A DNA stretch of 64,000 nt from the NCBI RefSeq assembly GCF_050003625.1, contig NC_134398.1, forward strand, positions 69,448,891 through 69,512,890, read 5' to 3'. The notes under the pieces are model-generated. The model made no database searches. It was not told the DNA's origin and saw only the letters and a list, made by a program, of their open reading frames with translations. Source of the stretch: Haematobia irritans (taxonomy: Eukaryota > Arthropoda > Insecta > Diptera > Muscidae). Shown here one piece after another: positions 55,371 through 64,000 of the stretch. Every line of letters begins with the position of its first letter. Positions within the stretch are counted from its first letter, which is position 1. A program made the translations under genes and the position numbers.

Positions 55371-57283
55371 ATACCCACCACCATAGGATGGGGGGTATAT
55401 TAACTTTGTCATTCCGTTTGTAACTCATCGAAATATTGCTCTAAGACCCCATAAAGTATATATATTCTGGGTCGTGGTGAAATTCTGAGTCGATTTGAGC
55501 ATGTCCGTCCGTCCGTCTGTTGAAATCACGCTAACTTCCGAACGAAACAAGCTATCGACTTGAAACTTGGCACAAGTAGTTGTTATTGCTGTAGGTCGGA
55601 TGGTATTGCGAATGGGCCATATCGGTCCACTTTTACGTATAGCCCCCATATAAACGGACCCCAAAATTTGGCTTGCGAGGCCTCTAAGAGAAGCAAATTT
55701 CATCCGATCCGGCTGAATTTTGGTACATGGTGTTAGTATATGGTCTCTAACAACCATGCAAAAATTGGTCCACATCGGTCCATAATTATATATAGCCCCC
55801 ATATAAACCGATCCCCCGATTTGGTTTGCGAGGCCCCTAAGAGAAGCAAATTTCATCCGATCCGGCTGAAATTTGGTACATGGTATCAGTGTATGGTCTC
55901 TAACAACCATGCAAAAATTGATCCACATCGGTCCAAAATTATATATAGCCCCCATATAAACCGATCCCCCGATTTGGCTTGCGAGGCCCCAAAGAGAAGC
56001 AAATTTCATCCGATCCGACTGAAATTTGGTACGTGGTGTCAATATATGGTCTCTAACAACCATGCAGAAATTGGTCCACATCGGTCCATAATTATATATA
56101 GCCCCCATATAAACCGATCCCCCGATTTGGTTTGCGAGGCCTCTAAGAGAAGCAAATTTCATCCGATCCGGCTGAAATTTGGTACATGGTGTTAGTATAT
56201 GGTCTCTAACAACCATGGAAAAATTGGTCGACATCGGTCCATAATTATATATAGCCCCCATATAAACCGATCCCCTGATTTGGCTTGCGAGGCCGCTAAG
56301 AGAAGCAAATTTCATCCGATCCGGCTGAAATTTTGTACGTGATGTTAGTATATGGTCTATAGCAACCATGCAAAAATTGGTCCACATCGGTTCATAATTA
56401 TATATAGCCCCCATATAAACCGATCACCAGACCACGGAACCTCTTGGAAGACCAAAATTCATCTGATTCAGTTGAAATTTGGTATGTGGTGTTAATATAT
56501 GGCCTCAAACTCCCATGCAAAAATTGATCGATATCGGTCCATAATTATATATAGGCCCCATATAAACCGATCCCCAGATTTGACCTCCAGAGCCCCTTGG
56601 AAGAGCAAAATTCTTGCCATTCGGTTGAAATTTGGTACGTGATGTTAGTATATGGTATCCAACAACCATGCAGGAATTGGTTCCTATCAGTCCATAATTA
56701 TATATAGCTCCCATATAAACCGATCCCCAGATTTGACCTCCGGTGCCTTTTGGATAAGCAAAATTCATCCGATCTGCTGGAAATTGGTGGTAGTATATGA
56801 TATTTAACAACCATGCCAAAAGTGGTACATATCAGTCCATAATCGTACATAGCCCCATATAAACCGATCCCGAGATTTGGTTTTGGAACCTCTTGGAGAA
56901 GCAAATTTCATCCGAGTGAGTTGAAATTTGGTACATTGTGCTAGTATATGGTCGTTAACAACCATGCCTAACTAGGTCCATATCGGTCTATAATTATATA
57001 TGGCCCTCAGATAAATCGATTCCCAATCACACAAAAATTGGTCCATATCAAGTTCATAATTGTATATAGCCCCCATATAAGCGACCCCCATATTTCAATT
57101 CTGGCTCTCTACCTACAAAAAGTCGATTCGTAATTATTTGTAGACTTAACTATACATAACTCTTTTGTCTAATATATACCATGTATAGACTAAATCACAG
57201 TCTTTCGTAGAAGTTTCTACGCAATCCATGGTGGTGGGTACATAAGATTCGGCCTGGCCGAACTTGCGGCCGTATGTACTTGT
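55370..57283 (+). mobile_element. tandem-repeat element family F, copy 5
   Basis: Starts TATACCCACCACCATAGG, with CCGTCCGTCCG at 55505, about eight 153-bp units between 55620 and 57000, and ends TTCGGCCTGGCCGAAC..CGTATGTACTTGTT. The period is 51 codons, so one frame on each strand stays open over several units. The 27-bp block is absent. Confidence 0.78.
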
Positions 57284-57289
57284 TTTTTT

Positions 57290-58221
57290 TTTTCACTTGT
57301 TAAAGAAAATATTGTAGTTTGAAGGAAAAACTTGGAATTCGAAATTGGAACAATGTCTTTAGTATCACACGAAGTTCAAGAGAGACGCAGTATTGGTAAA
57401 ATTTACAAATTTTAAGAAATTCTGAACTATTTTATGAGAGACACGAATTAATAAATCCCCATGCTTTATTTGTGTATAATTTCCCCCCATCTTTAGTTCA
57501 TTTAACTACGAGTAACGTATACAAAAAAAAATTCTTATAACATAATAATTCCACACAGAAAAAAATATCACCAAAATATTTCCAATTAAAAAGTTAATTG
57601 AATTTGAAATTTTTTTCAATTAATGAATTAATTGGTACAATTAACTTTTTAATCAAGATAGAAACATTAAGTTAATTAAGTCAATGATTGAAAATTTTAA
57701 AATTTTTAATTACAAAGTTAATTGATACAATTAACTTTTAATCAAATTCGGAAGACTAAGTCAGTTTATGACGAAGATGAAAATTTTTTTAAATTTATAA
57801 TTAATTTTTTTTTCAAGCAATCAATTGTTAATCCAAATAAAAATTCTAAGCCAATTCAGAATTTAATTGAAAATAGTTACCTTTTTTTAATTAATAAATT
57901 AATTGAGTTTTGCAATCAACATCAATTAAATTTTTAATTGAATCAATTAAAAAATTAATTGAAATATGGCAATGAAATCAATTAATTTTTTAATCAAGAA
58001 TTTTTTCTATGCCCAATTAAAACTGTGATTGATACTATCATTTTCGTGATTGAAGACATTTCAATTAAAAAATTAATTGGATCAATTAATTTCGTGATTG
58101 AATCAGAAAATTTTTTTTTTGTGTGCATGAACTATAATCGAATGAAATTGGCTTTAGAGCCATATGGTGTTATTTTATTTATTTATTTATTTATTTTTTT
58201 TTTTTTTTTTTTTTGAGTGTA
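57290..58221 (+). mobile_element. MITE family C, copy 4, left part lost, interrupted
   Basis: Begins at TTCACTTGTTAAAGAAAATA directly after the end of family F copy 5 and ends TTTTTTTTTGAGTG before TA. The part before the TTCACTTG point is missing. It contains the D element 57554-58125. Confidence 0.7.
57554..58125 (+). mobile_element. MITE family D, long form, copy 2
   Basis: 572 bp starting CACAGAAAAAAATATCACC and ending AATTTTTTTTTTGTGTG, flanked by CA on both sides; family C copies have a single CA there (CCATGAACT). The open frames inside are AATTAATT artefacts. Confidence 0.85.
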
Positions 58222-58222
58222 C

Positions 58223-58772
58223 ATCCTCCACCCTGCCCCGCACTAAAACAAATTTTTTGAAATTTTTTAAAGCGATCTCACCTAAGGTCTATCCCCAACC
58301 CGCGAGACGTGACAATCGAACCTAGAATCGAAACGAAATATAAATAAACAGCTGGAAGTTATAAAATATTGAGACAAACTTCATTAATTGTTAATGGTGG
58401 AGGACCACAGGCTATGGATGCCCGATTCATACAACATTGTGTACACTCTGTGTGTTTTCATAATGGGATCCGGTAATTTGGCGTATGTAAATACAGTGGC
58501 GGCTTGTTGTATATGTTACACGATATCCAATCATAAGATGACCAATGTTGGCCACTGCCTGTGATTGGGTGGTCTTCCCCGTAGTTTCCTTTATTTCTTA
58601 CCCATTAAAATGGCATAGCCCTGTCTTGAGTCACAATTCGGTAGTCCATCAAATTTTTGTTTACAACTGCAAATGACTGCGGTTGAGATGATGATACAAT
58701 GATATAATCTTTCAATATGGCACACAGATATGCAAATACATCGATTTGAGTTGTGGGTCCAAATATTGTTTT
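58223..58772. other. probable single-copy host DNA with a candidate exon
   Basis: Lower AT content, no repeat partners, bounded by a family C end and the start of family F copy 6. The only exon-like segment is 58602-58676 on the minus strand. Confidence 0.45.
58602..58676 (-). CDS. candidate internal exon, cysteine-rich (EGF-like?)
   Basis: On the minus strand CATCATCTCAACCGCAG (acceptor) precedes 75 nt that end at GTAAGA (donor). Both sites are consensus. The only frame without a stop has 2 nt, then 24 codons, then 1 nt, so both flanking introns are phase 1. The peptide contains CSCKQKFDGLPNC then DSRQGYAIL. Symmetrical 1-1 exons with closely spaced Cys and an F-G-P-C spacing are typical of EGF-like modules in extracellular proteins. 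No neighbouring exon was found in the window. Another frame of the same DNA (ending QDRAMPF, stop) is also open, so the call is tentative. Confidence 0.38.
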
Positions 58773-60642
58773 TATACCCTCCACCATAGGATAAGGGGTA
58801 TATTAACTTTGTCATTCCGTTTGTAACACATCGAAATATTGCTCTAATACCCCATAAAGTATATATATTCTGGGTCGTGGTGAAATTCTGAGTCGATCTG
58901 AGCATGTCCGTCCGTCGGTCCGTCCGTCCGTCTGTTGAATTCACGCTAACTTCCGAACGAAACAACCTATCGACTTGAAACTTGGCACAAGTAGTTGTTA
59001 TTGATGTAGGTCGGATGGTATTGCAAATGGGCTATATCGGTCCACGTTTACGTATAGCCCCCATATAAACGGACCCCCAAATTTGGCTTGCGAATCCTCT
59101 AAGAGAAGCAAATTTTATCCGATCCGGCTGAAATTTGGTACATGGTGTTAGTATATGGTCCCTAACAACCATGCAAAAATAGGTCAACATCGGTCCATAA
59201 TTATATATAGCCGCCATATAAACCGATCACCAGATTTGACCTCCGGAGCCCATTGGAAGAGCAAAATTTATCCGATTTGGTTGAAATTTGATACGTGATG
59301 TTAGTATATTGTATCCAACAACCATGCAGGAATTGGTTCATATCAGTCCATAATTATATATAGCTCCCATATAAACCGATCCCCAGATTTGACCTCCGGT
59401 GCCTTATGGAGAAGCAAAATTCATCCGATCTGGTTGAAATTTGGTACATGGTGGTAGTATATGATATTTAAGAACCATGTCAAAAGTGGTCCATATCGGT
59501 CCATAATCATATATAGCCCCTATATAAACCGATCCCGAGATTTGGTTTTGGAGCCTCTTGGAGGAGCAAATTTCATCCGAGTAAGTTGAAATTTGGTACA
59601 TTGTGCTACTAGCCATTAACAACCATGCCTAACTAGGTCCATATCGGTCTATAGTTATATATAGCCATCAGATAAATCAATCCCCAATCACACAAAAATT
59701 GGTCCATATCAAGTTCATAATTGTATATAGCCCCCACACTCAAAAAAAAAAAGTTTACTTGGATCCAAAGATTTTCTTTAAGGATTTTGGTATTGATTCC
59801 GAGCCAAAGTTGCGGCTTCTTTAAAATAAAGACATTTTTTAGGGACCTCCCTGGCTTTAAATCTATAATAGATAAAATTAAAATTGGATACAGATCTCAT
59901 TCATCGAATTTTTATTCTCTGTTTGCGATATATTAATAAATGTATTCATGTACAAACAAATTCCAGTTTCAAAATCCAAATTATGCCAAGTACTTCAAAG
60001 TAAAAACTGTTTTCTTAATGCTAAAAAAACTTTAAACCAAAGATGCAAATCCTTAAAATAAGTCTTAGCCTATATTTGAAGCGATTTTATCTTAAATTTA
60101 AAAATTCAATATGTCAGTTGAGTTAAAGACGATTTAAATTAAAAATGTTTTTCTTTATTTTAAGGAACATTTGCCTTAGATCAAAAATCTACAACTTCAA
60201 CAGAGGGACGCAAAATTTCAAGATTTGTGTCCTAAATTTAATGGAAAAATTTTTTGAAGCAAGGATTATAAACTTTCTTTTAATTAAAATGTCATTATTT
60301 TAAAGAATTTTGGCCTTAGCATTGCGTAAATTTAGAGTCAATATTTTTTTCAGTGCACATAAGCGACCCCCATATTTCAATTCTGGATCTCTACGCATCG
60401 TGCAAAAAGTCCATATAGATTCGTAATTATTTGTGGACTTAACTCTACATACCTTTTTTGTCTAATATATACCACGTATGGACTAACTCACAATTTAGAA
60501 AACGATGTTAAGACGTTTTAAGATGCCACAATCCAAGTAATTCGATTGTGGATGACATTCTTTCGTAGAAGTTTCTACGCAATCCATGGTGGAGGGTACA
60601 TAAGATTCGGCCTGGCCGAACTTACGGCCGTATATACTTGTT
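58773..60642 (+). mobile_element. tandem-repeat element family F, copy 6, interrupted
   Basis: Starts TATACCCTCCACCATAGG, with (CCGT)n at 58908, several 153-bp units, interrupted at 59737-60355 by family R, and ends TTCGGCCTGGCCGAAC..CGTATATACTTGTT. The right end lies about 55 bp from the polyadenylation signal of the membrane-protein gene. Confidence 0.78.
59737..60355 (+). mobile_element. MITE family R, copy 2
   Basis: 619 bp starting CACTCAAAAAAAAAAAG and ending ATTTTTTTCAGTG, flanked by CA (59735-59736 and 60356-60357). Family F copy 5 near 57073 shows the uninterrupted target. Confidence 0.82.
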
Positions 60643-60697
60643 TTTTTTTCCAAAAATTATACAAACAAATGAAACCATTATAAAAAAAGAATCATTC

Positions 60698-60703
60698 TTT
60701 ATT
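60698..60703 (-). promoter_or_regulatory. polyadenylation signal AATAAA
   Basis: Minus-strand AATAAA about 75 nt after the stop of the 60777-61433 ORF, a normal distance for a short fly 3' UTR. Confidence 0.6.
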
Positions 60704-60776
60704 TCCATCCAAACCAAAAAGAAAAAGATACAAATCTGAAAAGGAGCTTGAGTATCTTTTAGATTCTCGAAGCGCT

Positions 60777-61433
60777 TCAATGCCTCTGACGATGTGATGG
60801 TCCAAATTTGACTTTGCGTATTGATTCTGTTGATGCTATGGATTGTTTTGATCCTTTTTTCGTTGAACGACGTCGTCTTTTGCACAGCTTTACAATGGCT
60901 TTGGTCAGCCCATGGAAATGGGGAGTTAGGACAATGCATAAAAACAGCAGCATATAAAATATAGAGTAGAGTCCGCTATAGGGGTCGCGATAATATATAA
61001 AACCAACATTCCAGAAATATATGATGATTACAATTAGACCAATGTGGGCATGGATTCCGGAGTGACAGGCTTGCTCATCGGTACTACGTCCACGGCGAAA
61101 GACTACCAAATGCAAGGCAACAACAATTTGTATGGTTAGAGGCAACCACATAGCCATGTAATAGAACTTTGATAGCTTCTCCCAGTATAAATAAATGATT
61201 GTGATCAAAACACCGATTAGAGACATGGAATGAATGACAATTGTGAATCGATAGACTCCAAACATCCGATGCAGCAAAACGGCATTTGTAATCACATAGA
61301 AGAGTATAAGATCCAGTATATATAGCGAATAGTAGATATCGGCTGCCATCAGACACAAAGATCCCAAATACGCCATCCATAACACAAAATATAGAAATTT
61401 TCTGGCCATTCTTAACAATCTCGTAACACGCAA
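60777..61433 (-). CDS. six-segment membrane protein, family not recognised
   Basis: The open frame begins at 61433. The first ATG is at 61409 (AAGAATGG, good fly context), giving a 210-residue protein MARKFLYFVLWMAYLG.. ending SHRQRH. Hydrophobic segments at about residues 5-25, 28-47, 54-75, 82-103, 120-140 and 146-168; the 105-118 loop is polar with a Cys-His pair (EQACHSGIHAH). The C-terminal 40 residues are basic and Ser-rich (CKRRRRSTKKGSK), presumably cytosolic. The frame is open upstream of the ATG to a possible acceptor (TTTTGTTTTTTCG..CCTAAG), so an upstream exon encoding more N terminus is possible. Balanced codon use, low AT and the nearby AATAAA make this the best host gene in the window. 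Function unknown. Family F inserts just beyond its 3' end. Confidence 0.8.
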   Translation of the reverse strand: MRVTRLLRMARKFLYFVLWMAYLGSLCLMAADIYYSLYILDLILFYVITNAVLLHRMFGVYRFTIVIHSMSLIGVLITIIYLYWEKLSKFYYMAMWLPLTIQIVVALHLVVFRRGRSTDEQACHSGIHAHIGLIVIIIYFWNVGFIYYRDPYSGLYSIFYMLLFLCIVLTPHFHGLTKAIVKLCKRRRRSTKKGSKQSIASTESIRKVKFGPSHRQRH

Positions 61434-61974
61434 CTTAGGTATTTCTTCGAAAAAACAAAATAATAAGTTCTTCCGATAAAATTGATTTTATTTTATTGAA
61501 AATTAAATACTGAAAATTCAAGGAGTAGTAGATTTTCAATACTGTCATCGAAAATGGAGAGTATATTTCAAACAAAACAACCTTTTTTTTGGAGAGTGAA
61601 AATGTACCAAGTTTGTCGCAACCATGTTATTAACACGAATATTATTTCGACAACCATTTTAGGTTTGGAGAGAAAACAACATTTTTGCGGCAATAATGTT
61701 GTTGTCTACCCATCCAAAACTTTTTGATCTAGGAGGTGATCATATTCCCTCTCTGGGCGCATAAAAAGTATGCAATTTCTAAACTGACATTTAAAGCCTA
61801 TTTCCGATATCCGAACGAAAGCAATTGCGAACGAACGGTAGTCACTCACTTTCGTCTAGTTTTGGGTATATGTTTTTATACTCCACGCACTTTTTATGCC
61901 CTTTATGCTTTTTAACCTCTTCAATAATTCCACGTTCATATTTTAAATTGTTTTTCGTTGTCATTAAAATTTTA
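61434..61974. other. upstream region of the membrane-protein gene
   Basis: Single-copy in appearance, without repeat partners. A fly initiator-like TCAGTT lies on the minus strand at 61782-61787, but no TATA box is visible at the right distance. Nothing else supportable. Confidence 0.35.
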
Positions 61975-62119
61975 TTCTACCAGTGTATGCCTAAGGTGAA
62001 ACATAATATTTTTAAACAATACAAACAATATTTTGTTTGGACAAATCCTGAAAATATATATGCTTGAAGCAAAATATGTTTGGAACATATGTTACAGAAG
62101 CGATTTTTTTTTGAGGGTG
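61975..62119 (-). mobile_element. terminal fragment of family G
   Basis: GGAACATATGTTACAGAAGC and the end TTTTTTTTTGAGGGTG before TA match the G terminus. The other end is missing. Confidence 0.65.
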
Positions 62120-62121
62120 TA

Positions 62122-62228
62122 GTTGTTATTGATGTAGGTCGGATGGTATTGTAAATGGGCCATATCGGACAACTTTTACGTATAGCCCCCATATAAACCG
62201 ACCCTCAAATTTGGTTTGCGGAGCCGCG
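62122..62228 (+). mobile_element. short fragment of family F
   Basis: GTTGTTATTGATGTAGGTCG to ATAAACCGACCCTC, i.e. the module that follows (CCGT)n, caught between two family G insertions. Confidence 0.75.
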
Positions 62229-62445
62229 TACACCTTCAAAATAATGGCTTCTCTAACATATGTTCCAAACATATTTTGCAGGAAGCACATATATGTGAAC
62301 ATATTATATGTTTGGAAGCATTTTGAGCCCAAAAATATTATATGCTTGGAAGAATTTTCCCCATTTTTTAATTCTTGGCACCTTTTTCTGTAATACAAAT
62401 AATGTTGAAGAAATTATTCAATTTTATAAATTTTTTAAATTCTAC

Positions 62446-62512
62446 CTGGACGGAGAATCGAACCAAGGACCATACAGTTTGCAAGCCAACGCACTATCCA
62501 CTGGGCTACGTA
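62446..62512 (-). ncRNA. tRNA-like module in family G, minus strand
   Basis: Minus strand: TAGCCCAGTGGATAG (A-box-like), then GGTTCGATTC (B box) and TCCGTCCA. The spacing fits a tRNA-derived Pol III promoter. It differs from the plus-strand module 120 bp away. A decayed counterpart is at 41050 in copy 3. Confidence 0.6.
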
Positions 62513-62628
62513 GCTGTTGTAGTCAGCAGTAGACAATTATCGTTATAAGTTACATTTATATAGCATAGTTTGCAGCGCCCACGAGCCCATGCAAACATAA
62601 CATTATTTAACAGAAACATACATTTGTT

Positions 62629-62705
62629 GGCCACGTGGAGCAGTGGTTAGCATGTCTGCCTTGCATGCAAAGGGTCGTGGGTTCAATCCCTGCTCCGACC
62701 GAACC
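62629..62705 (+). ncRNA. tRNA-like module in family G, plus strand
   Basis: CAGTGGTTAGCATG (A box) at 62641 and GGGTTCAATCCC (B box) at 62679, followed by TGCTCCGACCGAACC and a T-run that could end Pol III transcription. Related to the SINE heads at 25341 and 40084 and to the module at 30209. Confidence 0.65.
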
Positions 62706-64000
62706 AATTTTTTTTTAATTTATATTTATACTATATTAAATTTTTATAATGAAACTTCGAAATGTGGGTTATTAAAGATTTAAAGTCAGAAAAGAACAGT
62801 GGTTGATATAAACGAAATGAACTGGGCTTTTGGATAAAATATAATTTTTTTTATTGCAAAAGTAACAATTTTGTAACAAAAAACTGTTTTTGGTATAAAA
62901 GTTTGAAATTTTGGAAGGAATTCAAAAACTCTAACAAAAGAAGAACGCGGAGTCAAGTATAAACATACATAAATAGTTTTATAATATATACATAAATTTA
63001 TTTAGGCGTAAACAGTTTTTTACTAGCATTTAACACCATTTTAAATGCATTTAAAACTTATCGTGTTTTGTTTTACCTTTAAGACCGGTATTAAGTTGGC
63101 ATTATTGCTCTAAAATTACCCTTGCCTTTTACTTTTCTTTAAAAATTCATTCCAAAGAAAATAAGCTTTTTCAAATGTTTTAGCTGCGAAACGCGAACTT
63201 AATGCCCGCTTTTATATTTGAAGGTGTCCGTCAACTCCTCTTGGACTACTTATTAAAAAAGAGGAACTAAACTTTGTTCTTATACATTTTACTGTTTAAT
63301 TTTTCACTATTTCCTCCTTTTTTTTACTGTCCCAACTCTAAAAAGAGTATAGTGCCCTTTCCTTATTTTTATGGAGATCCCTATGTAATTTTTGTATATT
63401 TCCACCTTTTTTAATTTCCTTTGCCTGAATATTTGACTTACTCCTCGTACGTTTAGATTTCTTTTAACGAACCGAGAAAAAATTGTGCCCATAATGCCAA
63501 AATGATAAAAAACACATGTCCACACATACATAAAATGCTGCTCTCAAGGCGAAAACACATGCTTGGTTCCGAATGTATATTCTCTTTACTCCGAATACTC
63601 ATTCTAATATTCAAATTAAATAATATTTAGACTTAAGCATATCAAATTTTTGGCTTTATCATAAAGCAGTTTTCCGATACAACATATAAGCGGTTTCACA
63701 GAAATTGCTCTCTATTGATTCTCTCGCTGTATTATGTTGATATTTCGTCAACCCTCCCAATTTCCATCTCTATTTCTTTCTCTATAATCTCTCTCTCTCA
63801 CTATGTGAATAAAATATCACAACATATGTATGTTTACTCAAAATTTGTAAATTTATATATGTTTACATTCACACATATTATTTTTATGGAACATTCATGC
63901 CCCAAACATAATATATTCTTACATATTAACATATGTGTCCCAAACATTTAGTATTAGTTTAGGAACATTACATGTTTGCACTTAAATAAATTGTGTTTAC

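Larger units (their letters stand above)
62231..64000 (+). mobile_element. long family G element, running off the window
   Basis: Starts CACCTTCAAAATAATGGC after TA. It carries a minus-strand and a plus-strand tRNA-like module (62446-62512 and 62629-62705). The segment 63440-63850 matches 32100-32450. By comparison with other copies about 60 bp remain beyond 64000. A CTCTCTCT run at 63790 corresponds to the GAGAGA run at 31165. No transposase ORF seen. Confidence 0.72.

Noticed and set aside
55740..56195. 151-codon plus ORF across family F
   Set aside because: Produced by the 153-bp period; the minus strand is open over the same repeats. No start or conservation evidence.
61084..61380. 98-codon second minus frame within the membrane-protein gene
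   Set aside because: Alternative frame of a real gene, without the regular hydrophobic segments or a polyadenylation link of its own.

Overview
This is AT-rich, repeat-dense dipteran DNA, most like a calyptrate (muscid-type) fly. Evidence: abundant TA-flanked MITEs, a Jockey-type non-LTR retrotransposon, tRNA-derived SINEs, and several long tandem-repeat elements that begin TATACCC..GGGTATA, carry (CCGT)n and end in a GC-rich palindrome followed by ACTTGTTT, a style I associate with muscid, calliphorid and related fly genomes. The species assignment is inference. There is no prokaryotic gene organisation, no CRISPR array, no rRNA and no functional tRNA.

Host coding sequence is sparse. The one convincing gene is on the minus strand at 60777-61433, a six-segment membrane protein with its own AATAAA. 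Weaker exon-like islands are 58602-58676 (minus, 75 nt, phase 1-1, cysteine-rich), 26962-27123 (plus), 1901-2078 (minus, possible last exon) and a 58-codon ORF at 27451-27627 inside a MITE. Most of the window therefore looks like introns or intergenic DNA filled with transposons.

Layout: 1-3.4 kb nested MITEs and a possible terminal exon. 3.4-6.4 kb, a 3-kb TIR element (family E) carrying a signal-peptide-like exon and repeated micro-exon units. 7.2-15.1 kb, a dead Jockey element with 16-bp target duplications, interrupted by a second family E element (9516-12090) and a 290-bp MITE. 15-19 kb mostly unassigned. 19-25 kb tandem-repeat elements (family F) and MITEs. 25-34 kb a SINE, a hAT MITE, and a 3.4-kb family G element that carries a tRNA-like module and holds two younger insertions. 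34-43 kb PIF/Harbinger-like MITEs and a four-level insertion nest (39810-42140). 43.8-45.7 kb a foldback-like element made of short CACG repeats. 45.8-60.6 kb more F/K elements, a third family E copy and a MITE with a 9-bp duplication. 60.8-61.4 kb the membrane-protein gene. 62.2-64 kb another family G copy running off the window with two tRNA-like modules.

Two themes stand out. First, many unrelated TIR families (called C, D, E, G, I, J, R and V here) share CAC(N)n-A-run termini and a 2-bp YA target duplication, which suggests one shared transposase. Second, family E copies carry short secreted-peptide-like exons followed by canonical splice sites, and in one copy an array of duplicated 3'-terminal micro-exons: a possible mobile secreted-peptide gene. 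Family letters are local labels, not database names. Boundaries come from visible termini and target duplications where stated and are approximate otherwise.
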